A stretch of DNA of 18,697 bases, taken from the NCBI GenBank assembly GCA_900548565.1, contig URKV01000025.1, positions 1-18,697 of the forward strand. The letters are read 5' to 3'. The DNA is from an uncultured Collinsella sp. (GTDB lineage: Bacteria; Actinomycetota; Coriobacteriia; Coriobacteriales; Coriobacteriaceae). Every line of letters begins with the position of its first letter. The first letter of the stretch is position 1. The notes under the pieces were generated by a model. It did no database searches, had not been told where the DNA came from, and worked only from the letters and a program-made list of their open reading frames with translations. A program made the position numbers and the translations under genes. This document shows positions 1 through 5,087 of this stretch, piece by piece.

Positions 1-48
1 CGAGATGCTCAGGAGTCTCGTGGGCTCGGAGATGTGTATAAGAGACAG
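1..48 (+). other. Illumina Nextera adapter and index (assembly contamination)
   Basis: This is synthetic library sequence. Bases 1-6 match the end of the P7 primer, 7-14 (GCTCAGGA) match the Nextera i7 index I recall as N704, 15-29 the read-2 adapter stem, and 30-48 the 19-bp Tn5 mosaic end (AGATGTGTATAAGAGACAG). Genomic sequence starts at about base 49. Any reading frame entering from here is an artefact; the plus-strand frame from base 5 gives the peptide SLVGSEMCIRDR, a known signature of adapter-derived junk in protein databases. Confidence 0.98.
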
Positions 49-91
49 GCGCGGCACCGTCCAGATCATGAGTGATAAGCGGAGTAAACAT
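49..91 (-). CDS. Start of an unidentified gene, possibly metH, truncated by adapter
   Basis: An ATG at 91 (reverse strand) opens a frame reading MFTPLITHDLDGAA before the contig ends at the adapter junction. It is preceded by AGGAG, which overlaps the TAG stop of the upstream gene and stands 6 nt from the ATG, so this looks like a translated third gene of the metF operon. Fourteen residues are too few to identify the product. From context (metF plus a methionine-synthase reactivation-domain protein), a cobalamin-dependent methionine synthase or homocysteine methyltransferase is the obvious guess, but this is inference only. Confidence 0.5.
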
Positions 92-100
92 CGGGGGCTC

Positions 101-889
101 CTAATGGCTGGAATAGCAGGTGGTGTGGGCGGCGCGGAAGCGGCAGTGCTCACGCATGCGGCAGATATTGCAGGTGGGGCGGCTCTGGGCGTCGTGGACT
201 TCGCCGTCGAACAGGCCGATCACCGCGGTCACGCTCTTGGTGGGCATGAGCAGGCTGGTGGGGGTGACGGTAAGTCCAATGAGGCGCGTGGCGTTGAGTG
301 CATCCACGATCGAGCGCTGGGCAGAGAGCGGGCAGTCGCCGTAGCCGGGGCTAAAGCGCCAGTTACCGGCGAGTCCGTATGCGGCGGCCGCAGCCTTGAC
401 CTGCTGGTCCATCTGCTCGACGGCGGCTTCTACATAGGCAGAGCATGCGGCGTCGAGCACGGCGCCTTCCAGGGGTTGCTGAGCTCCGGTGGTTCGCAGA
501 CGGCGTTCGGCAGACATCCCGAGGGTACATGCCATGAGCGCCGCCAGGCGGGCGTCCTTAAGGTGGCGATAGATATCACGACCCCGCAGCTCAACATTGG
601 TGCCAACCAAGCGGATGCAGGGCTCGCCCTGCTCGTCAACGCCCGTGGCATCGACGGCAAACACGCGTCGCACGCCGCGGGGCTCGATATCCAGCTCTAG
701 GCGCTCGACCACAAGCTCAATTCGTCGTGACAGCTCGGGCTCAATCTGCTGGCCGCCGTAGCCCAGGTAGCGCAACATCTCGGCACGATCGACGCGGGGA
801 TGGTGGGCATCATCGATACGATAAAGCGCCGGCGACGCAAGGTCGGCCGGCACTTCGGCAAAAGCTGTATCGACGTGCGGTTTTTCCAT
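101..889 (-). CDS. Stand-alone B12-dependent methionine synthase activation-domain protein
   Basis: This 262-residue cytoplasmic protein resembles the C-terminal reactivation domain of MetH, which binds S-adenosylmethionine and supports reductive remethylation of oxidised cob(II)alamin. Visible signatures are RFSPGYGDCPL at about 178-188, corresponding to the RxxxGY SAM-binding motif of MetH, and LLMPTKSVTAVIG at about 213-225. A C-terminal C-x2-C-x5-C set (C240, C243, C249) with C258 could bind metal or a cluster; that part is inference. The start chosen gives a TAATG overlap with the metF stop (one shared base), which indicates translational coupling; a longer upstream frame lies wholly within metF. 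It is much shorter than full MetH (about 1200 residues), so it would act in trans with a separate, shorter methionine synthase, perhaps the truncated gene downstream. Confidence 0.85.
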   Translation of the reverse strand: MEKPHVDTAFAEVPADLASPALYRIDDAHHPRVDRAEMLRYLGYGGQQIEPELSRRIELVVERLELDIEPRGVRRVFAVDATGVDEQGEPCIRLVGTNVELRGRDIYRHLKDARLAALMACTLGMSAERRLRTTGAQQPLEGAVLDAACSAYVEAAVEQMDQQVKAAAAAYGLAGNWRFSPGYGDCPLSAQRSIVDALNATRLIGLTVTPTSLLMPTKSVTAVIGLFDGEVHDAQSRPTCNICRMREHCRFRAAHTTCYSSH

Positions 890-1761
890 TACCCCAGGCG
901 CTCCATAATGGTCGCGGCGATCGCAGGACGGTTCATAGTGTACAGGTGCAGGCCGTCGGCGCCGTGCTCCTTGAGGTCGCAAAGTTGGCGGGCGGCATAA
1001 TCTACACCGGCTGCCTGCAGGCTCTCGGGGTCGTTCTCGTACTTGGCGAGAATCTTGATGACGGGGGAGGGCAGCGACGCGCCGCACATAAAGACCATGC
1101 GGCTGATCTGGGACTTGCCCATAAACGGCATGATGCCCGCGGTAATGGGCACGGTGATGCCGACCTTGTCGGCAAGCTCGCGGAAGCGGTAGAAGCACTC
1201 GTTATCAAAGAAGAGCTGCGTCACAAAGAAGCTCGCGCCGGCGTCCTGTTTTTGCTTGAGGTGTTCGACCGAGAGGTTGAGATCCTCACAGGCAATGTGG
1301 CCCTCGGGGTAGGCTGCGGCGCCCACGCAAAAGCCGGCGTCGACGAGCTCGGGGATGAGGTCGCGGGCGTAGGCGTAGTCGGAGGCGGGCTTGTCGTCCT
1401 CGGTCGCGCCGGCAGGGAGATCGCCACGCAGGGCCAGAATGTTTTCAACGCCGGCGGTGCGATACTCGTCGATCTTGGCGGCGATGTCGGCGTGGGTGCG
1501 GCCCACGCAGGTGAGGTGTGCCACCGAGGGCGTGTCGAATTCGCTCGAAATCATATGCGCGATGGGGGCGGTGGCGGCACCGTTGCCCGAGCCGCCGGCA
1601 GAGCAGGTGACCGAGACAAAGCTCGGCGAAAGCTTGCACAGATTGCCTGCCACTTCGCGAGCCGTGTCGAGGGTGAGCTCGCCCTTGGGCGGGAACATCT
1701 CAAACGAAACGGGCGCGGTGCCCTGGGATGCTGCCTGCTTAAAAACCTCGTCGACGCGCAT
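889..1761 (-). CDS. metF: 5,10-methylenetetrahydrofolate reductase
   Basis: MetF reduces 5,10-methylene-THF to 5-methyl-THF using NAD(P)H and FAD, supplying the methyl group for methionine synthesis. The 290-residue product has the usual bacterial length, with FEMFPPK at 20-26, NILALRGDLP at 107-116, the AAAYPEGH segment near 148-155 and KQDAGASFFVTQLFFD near 171-186, all characteristic of the TIM-barrel family. No eukaryotic-type C-terminal regulatory domain is present. The start at 1761 is chosen because GAGGAG lies 6 nt upstream; a 22-residue in-frame extension has no ribosome site. It is the first gene of the operon, and its stop overlaps the start of the activation-domain gene. I see no SAM or cobalamin riboswitch in the leader. 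Confidence 0.97.
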   Translation of the reverse strand: MRVDEVFKQAASQGTAPVSFEMFPPKGELTLDTAREVAGNLCKLSPSFVSVTCSAGGSGNGAATAPIAHMISSEFDTPSVAHLTCVGRTHADIAAKIDEYRTAGVENILALRGDLPAGATEDDKPASDYAYARDLIPELVDAGFCVGAAAYPEGHIACEDLNLSVEHLKQKQDAGASFFVTQLFFDNECFYRFRELADKVGITVPITAGIMPFMGKSQISRMVFMCGASLPSPVIKILAKYENDPESLQAAGVDYAARQLCDLKEHGADGLHLYTMNRPAIAATIMERLG

Positions 1762-1925
1762 ATCGTGCTCCTCTAGATACGTAATAGTGTGATGTGTTGT
1801 AAGGATTCTACAGCACCACTGTGTCACGGTGGAGTTTCACTCGTTATTCGGGGATACCAATCAAAGATGCCTTGCTATCGGCTTTCTCTATAACAGAGCG
1901 GCTAATCTAGGCACGGACTATAAAG

Positions 1926-1951
1926 ACTGGTATCTGATGCAAAATACCAGT
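1926..1951. promoter_or_regulatory. Perfect inverted repeat, candidate operator or hairpin
   Basis: ACTGGTAT at 1926-1933 and ATACCAGT at 1944-1951 are perfect reverse complements separated by 10 bases. A related half-site, GATACCAA, occurs at 1853-1860. The position, about midway between two divergent nitrogen/one-carbon genes, fits a dimeric regulator, but the regulator is unknown. No T-run follows, so it is not a terminator. Confidence 0.45.
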
Positions 1952-2064
1952 TAATAGAGCTCCATCCCAAATTGACTACCCTTAAACCCATGGGGAGAGG
2001 TCTGCAATTTATGCAGTTGATTGGCTGTTGAGGGTGGCAACGCCGCCTCGATAGGGTAACCTCA

Positions 2065-2092
2065 TTGATTGGTTTCGCGACAGCAACATAAC
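2065..2092 (+). promoter_or_regulatory. Possible glnN promoter
   Basis: TTGATT (2065-2070) and CATAAC (2087-2092) lie 16 bp apart, about 100 bases upstream of the glnN start. The -35 is fair and the -10 weak. An inverted repeat, CGCGACA (2076-2082) and TGTCGCG (2098-2104), starts in the spacer and runs past the likely start site, a position where a bound regulator would block transcription. Both assignments are tentative. Confidence 0.3.
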
Positions 2093-2188
2093 GGTAATGT
2101 CGCGGAAACACGGCGAGTCTAAGCTATGACTCGTTCGTTAGTAATCAACACCGCTTCTCACGCGGTGCCGATACGAAGGGAGTTCCGT

Positions 2189-4276
2189 ATGGCCGAACTT
2201 ACTGACCGCTTCGGGACCATGGTGTTCTCTGAGGAAGTCATGAAGGACTACCTCCCCAAGGACATTTGGAAGCGCCTTGCTGCAACCCTCGAGGGCGGTG
2301 AGCCGCTCGACCTGGATGTGGCCAACGCCGTTGCCCATGCCATGAAGGTCTGGGCCATCTCCAAGGGCGCGACGCACTACGCACACTGGTTCCAGCCGCT
2401 TTCGGGCATTACTTCCGAGAAGCACGACAGCTTCCTGGAGCCCAACCACGACGGCACCGCCATTACCAAGTTTACGGGCAAGAACCTCATCCAGGGCGAG
2501 CCCGATGCCTCCAGCTTCCCCAACGGCGGCCTGCGCGCCACCTTCGAGGCCCGTGGCTACACCGCTTGGGATCCCACTAGCCCCGCCTTTATCAAGGACG
2601 ACGTCCTGTGCATCCCCACGGCTTTCTGCTCCTACACGGGCGAGGCCCTGGACAAGAAGACCCCGCTGCTGCGTTCCATGACCGCGCTCTCGCGTGAGTC
2701 CAAGCGCGTTTTGGCGCTGTTCGGTAAGACCCCCAAGAAGGTCGTTCCTTCCGTGGGCGACGAGCAGGAGTACTTCCTGATCAAGAAGGACGCCTACCGC
2801 AAGCGCAAGGACCTGGTCATCACCGGCCGCACCCTCTTTGGTGCTGCTCCCTGCAAGGGCCAAGAGCTCGAGGAGCACTACTTTGGCGCTATCCGCCCCA
2901 CCGTCTCGGCCTATATGAAGGACCTGGACGATGAACTGTGGGCGCTCGGCATTCCCGCCAAGACCAAGCACAACGAGGTTGCTCCCTGCCAGCATGAGCT
3001 CGCCCCCGTCTATGGCGAAGTCAACGAGGCCATCGACCAGAATCTGGTCATGATGGAGAAAATGAAGCTCATTGCCTCCCGCCACGACTTGGTCTGCCTG
3101 CTGCACGAGAAGCCCTTCGAGGGCATCAACGGCTCGGGCAAGCACAACAACTGGTCGCTTGGCACCGAGTCCGAGAACCTGCTCGATCCGGGCGACACTC
3201 CGCTCGACAACCTGCAGTTCATCGTCTTCCTCACCGCGGTAATCGAGGCCGTCGATAACTATCAGGAGCTCCTGCGTGCCTCCGTTGCCTCGGCCGGTAA
3301 CGACCATCGTCTGGGCGCCAACGAGGCTCCTCCGGCGATTATGTCCATCTTCCTGGGCGACCAGCTTACCGAGGTCGTCGAGAAGATCATCGATGGCAAG
3401 GCTTCCGTCCATGCCACGCGCGGCGTGCTCGACCTGGGCGCCGATACCCTGCCCAAGCTGATGCAGGACAACACCGACCGCAACCGCACCTCCCCGTTTG
3501 CCTTCACCGGCAATAAGTTCGAGTTCCGTGCCTGCGGCTCCGAGCAGAACGTCTCCGACTCCAACCTGGTGCTCGATGCCGCCGTGGCCAAGTCGCTCAA
3601 GTCCTTCGCCGACGCACTCGAGGGTACGCCCGAGGATAAGTTCCAGGACGCCGCGCTCGAGTACTGCAAGAAGGTGCTGACCGATCACCAGCGCATCCTG
3701 TTCTCCGGCGACGGCTACTCCGACGAGTGGCCCATTGAGGCCGAGAAGCGCGGCCTTGCCAACAACAAGACCACGGCCGACGCCCTGCCCGCCTTTGTTT
3801 CCGATAAGGCTATCGCGCTCTTTGAGGAGACGGGTGTCCTGACCAAGGCCGAGGCCCAGTGCCGCTACGACTGCAAGCTCGAGAAGTACAACAAGCTCAT
3901 GAACATCGAGGCCACCACGATGGTTCGCGAGGCGCGTCGTACCTATCGCCCGGTCATTACCGCCTATGCCACCAAGGTCGCTAAGGGCCTTGAGACTATT
4001 CGTGCCGCCGGTGCCGAGGCCGCCATGCAGTGCGAGCAGAACACGCTCAACAAGCTCTGCAACGGTATCACCACCATCAACGACTCCATCAAGGCGCTCG
4101 ACGCCGTGCATCAGAAGGCCGAGGCCCTCGATGGCCAGGAGCAGGCCAACGTGTATGCACACGAGGTCGTTCCCGCTATGGATACGCTGCGTGCCGCCGT
4201 GGATGCCATGGAGGAGATCGTGGCCGCCGACTACTGGCCGGTCCCGACCTACGACGACATCCTGTTCTACGTGTAG
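2189..4276 (+). CDS. glnN: Type III glutamine synthetase
   Basis: This enzyme condenses glutamate and ammonium with ATP to give glutamine, the main route of ammonia assimilation. The 695-residue length matches the GSIII family (about 700) and excludes GSI/GSII (about 350-470). Landmarks: GATHYAHWFQPL at 60-71, DEQEYFL at 191-197, HNEVAPCQHELAP at 261-273, the ATP/glutamate-site motif NGSGKHNNWSLG at 314-325, and NDHRLGANEAPPA at 371-383. The start at 2189 is preferred because AAGGGAG lies 6 nt upstream and the family begins with the RFG..VF segment close to the N-terminus; an in-frame ATG at 2126 has no ribosome site. It stands as a single-gene unit closed by a strong terminator. Strong bias to C-ending codons suggests high expression. 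No GlnR or PII gene is visible nearby. Confidence 0.97.
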   Translation: MAELTDRFGTMVFSEEVMKDYLPKDIWKRLAATLEGGEPLDLDVANAVAHAMKVWAISKGATHYAHWFQPLSGITSEKHDSFLEPNHDGTAITKFTGKNLIQGEPDASSFPNGGLRATFEARGYTAWDPTSPAFIKDDVLCIPTAFCSYTGEALDKKTPLLRSMTALSRESKRVLALFGKTPKKVVPSVGDEQEYFLIKKDAYRKRKDLVITGRTLFGAAPCKGQELEEHYFGAIRPTVSAYMKDLDDELWALGIPAKTKHNEVAPCQHELAPVYGEVNEAIDQNLVMMEKMKLIASRHDLVCLLHEKPFEGINGSGKHNNWSLGTESENLLDPGDTPLDNLQFIVFLTAVIEAVDNYQELLRASVASAGNDHRLGANEAPPAIMSIFLGDQLTEVVEKIIDGKASVHATRGVLDLGADTLPKLMQDNTDRNRTSPFAFTGNKFEFRACGSEQNVSDSNLVLDAAVAKSLKSFADALEGTPEDKFQDAALEYCKKVLTDHQRILFSGDGYSDEWPIEAEKRGLANNKTTADALPAFVSDKAIALFEETGVLTKAEAQCRYDCKLEKYNKLMNIEATTMVREARRTYRPVITAYATKVAKGLETIRAAGAEAAMQCEQNTLNKLCNGITTINDSIKALDAVHQKAEALDGQEQANVYAHEVVPAMDTLRAAVDAMEEIVAADYWPVPTYDDILFYV

Positions 4277-4306
4277 AATATAACTGACATATCGTCACGG
4301 TATTGA

Positions 4307-4341
4307 GCCGGGGTCCGCATCGTGCGGGCCCCGGCTTTTTG
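4307..4341 (+). terminator. Rho-independent terminator of glnN
   Basis: GCCGGGG-t-CCGCA / TGCGG-g-CCCCGGC forms a stem of about 12 pairs around a 3-nt loop (stem 4307-4335), followed by TTTTT at 4336-4340. It lies 30 nt after the glnN stop. Confidence 0.93.
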
Positions 4342-4392
4342 TTTGAGAAGGACGCTTTGAAGCCCGTTTTGCAACTGATTCACCCACGCAAT

Positions 4393-4625
4393 AAGGGGTC
4401 GTGGGCAAAAAACGTCAAATATGAGTACTGTCACAAGTGCTGTAGCATTATTTTTTTAAAATATGCTGTGTTACGCAACATATGTCCAAGTACTTAGCTG
4501 ATAAAAGCCTGCAATTCTTCCGCCGTAGGATTCCTGGCGTCTAAATCGCCTTCTGGTGATATGCAATCGCTGTTACTAAATTGGTAACAGTACTCATATT
4601 TGCTATTTTTTGACCACGGGCCCTT
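4393..4625. repeat. AT-rich element with 38-bp imperfect terminal inverted repeats
   Basis: Bases 4393-4430 and the reverse complement of 4588-4625 align without gaps with about 32 of 38 identical, including an unbroken CAAATATGAGTACTG run. The interior is AT-rich, unlike the neighbouring genes, and has nested small hairpins: AGCA(T)TATTTT/AAAATATGCT around 4444-4468, and CTGTTAC/GTAACAG at 4570-4590. No transposase or credible reading frame is inside, and I see no target-site duplication. It is best described as a MITE-like or structured palindromic element of unknown origin; a non-coding RNA is an alternative. Confidence 0.65.
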
Positions 4626-4650
4626 GGATGGCAGTGTGATTTTATGCCCT

Positions 4651-4741
4651 CGGGGTTCGAATCCCCGGCACATGGATAGCAAAAAGCCCGTCACCGCAAG
4701 GGCAACGAGCTTCTCAGTTTAAATGGTGCCCCCAGCGGGAT
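4651..4741. repeat. Direct repeat copy A: tRNA 3'-end relic plus terminator
   Basis: This segment matches 4841-4930 over about 90 bp. It contains an 18-nt exact copy (4724-4741) of the 3' end of tRNA-Glu including CCA, then on the minus strand a terminator-like hairpin at 4681-4712 (AAGC..GGGCTTTTT) whose arms differ from copy B but still pair through wobbles, and a T-arm-like CGGGGTTCGAATCCCCG at 4651-4667 in plus orientation. The tRNA body is absent, so this copy is a relic. Confidence 0.65.
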
Positions 4742-4840
4742 GTCCGCGTGCGGCTGGCGCCGCCCGCCTTCGCTGCGTCGCTCCGCTCCTTGCGTGCTGC
4801 GCTGGAAAACGCTTCGCGTTTCCTCAGCTCCGCACCCTGT
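4742..4840. other. GC-rich spacer between the duplicated tRNA-3' segments
   Basis: About 99 bases of GC-rich sequence without a ribosome site or credible gene. It contains a short hairpin (GGAAAACGC/GCGTTTCC around 4804-4823). The reading frames crossing it on both strands are low-complexity and look spurious. Confidence 0.4.
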
Positions 4841-4930
4841 CGGCTTCGAATCCCGGCATATCGGTAGCAAAAAGCCCGCTACCGAATTGGTAACGGGCTT
4901 CTCAGATTCTGTGGTGCCCCCAGCGGGATT
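4841..4930. repeat. Direct repeat copy B, overlapping tRNA-Glu
   Basis: This is the intact partner of 4651-4741. It includes a TTCGAATCCC T-arm-like fragment at 4845-4854, the functional-looking tRNA-Glu terminator (4869-4900) and the last 19 bases of the tRNA gene. The two copies start 190 bp apart. Confidence 0.65.
4869..4900 (-). terminator. Terminator of tRNA-Glu
   Basis: On the minus strand AAGCCCGTTACC and GGTAGCGGGCTT pair over 12 positions (one T-G wobble) around a 5-nt loop, followed by TTT. It starts 12 nt beyond the tRNA CCA end. Confidence 0.85.
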
Positions 4931-4988
4931 CGAACCCGCGATATCCACCTTGAAAGGGTGGCGTCCTTGGCCGCTAGACGATGGGGAC
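4912..4988 (-). tRNA. tRNA-Glu (anticodon TTC)
   Basis: The minus strand folds as a standard cloverleaf of 77 nt. Acceptor GTCCCCA pairs with TGGGGGC (one T-G pair); the anticodon stem CCACC/GGTGG holds the loop CTTTCAA, giving anticodon TTC; the T-arm is GCGGG-TTCGAAT-CCCGC. The 3' CCA is encoded (4912-4914). TTC reads GAA/GAG, so it is glutamate-specific. Its own promoter and terminator are visible, so it is an independent unit. Confidence 0.96.
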
Positions 4989-4998
4989 AGCGGGAAAG

Positions 4999-5004
4999 AG
5001 TATA
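4999..5004 (-). promoter_or_regulatory. -10 element of tRNA-Glu promoter
   Basis: TATACT (5 of 6 consensus) on the minus strand ends 10 nt before the mature tRNA 5' end, a normal spacing for tRNA genes. The -35 region 17 bp upstream (TACGCA) is weak. Confidence 0.6.
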
Positions 5005-5044
5005 GCAGACTTTTTTGCCGGTGCGTATATCGATGGCAAACTGG

Positions 5045-5080
5045 AAAACCACCACAAAGGTGCCTGTCCCTTTGTAGTGG
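5045..5080 (-). terminator. Hairpin/terminator after murT-gatD
   Basis: On the minus strand CCACTACAAAGG and CCTTTGTGGTGG form a 12-bp stem (one wobble) around the 8-nt loop GACAGGCA, followed by TTTT. It begins 8 nt after the stop of the MurT-GatD gene and upstream of the tRNA promoter. The arms are unusually long and exact for a simple terminator, and it may belong to a dispersed palindrome family. Confidence 0.7.
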
Positions 5081-5087
5081 CGGGGCG

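Larger units (their letters stand above)
1762..2188. other. Divergent metF/glnN intergenic region
   Basis: These 427 bases separate two divergently transcribed genes and contain no credible protein gene; the small frames seen lack ribosome sites. The region is AT-richer than the flanking genes. It holds a perfect 8-bp palindrome at 1926-1951, a second inverted repeat at 2076-2104, a possible plus-strand promoter at 2065-2092 and a small leader hairpin at 2149-2167 (CACCGC/GCGGTG, 7-nt loop). I could not place a convincing metF promoter; the best -10 on the minus strand is a TAGAAT at about 1807-1812 without a good -35. Confidence 0.6.

Noticed and set aside
5..700. 231-codon plus-strand frame at the window start
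   Set aside because: It starts inside the Illumina adapter and then runs antisense to the MetH-activation-domain gene.
1762..1900. SAM or cobalamin riboswitch before metF
   Set aside because: I looked for conserved core elements on the minus strand and found neither a SAM-box pattern nor a B12 box; the leader is also short.
2138..4162. 674-codon minus-strand frame opposite glutamine synthetase
   Set aside because: It is a shadow frame produced by codon bias of glnN. It is composed of Leu/Gly/Val-rich low-complexity sequence and matches no family, while the plus strand has clear GSIII motifs.
4641..4680. Possible second tRNA on the plus strand
   Set aside because: Only a T-arm-like stem-loop (CGGGGTTCGAATCCCCG) is present. 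No matching 5' acceptor strand, D-arm or anticodon arm can be found upstream.
4494..4948. Small minus-strand frames near the tRNA (66 and 85 codons)
   Set aside because: They read through tRNA T-arm-like sequence and the inverted-repeat element (CRGFEPRG, AGSNPAGG), a common source of spurious proteins, and have no ribosome sites.
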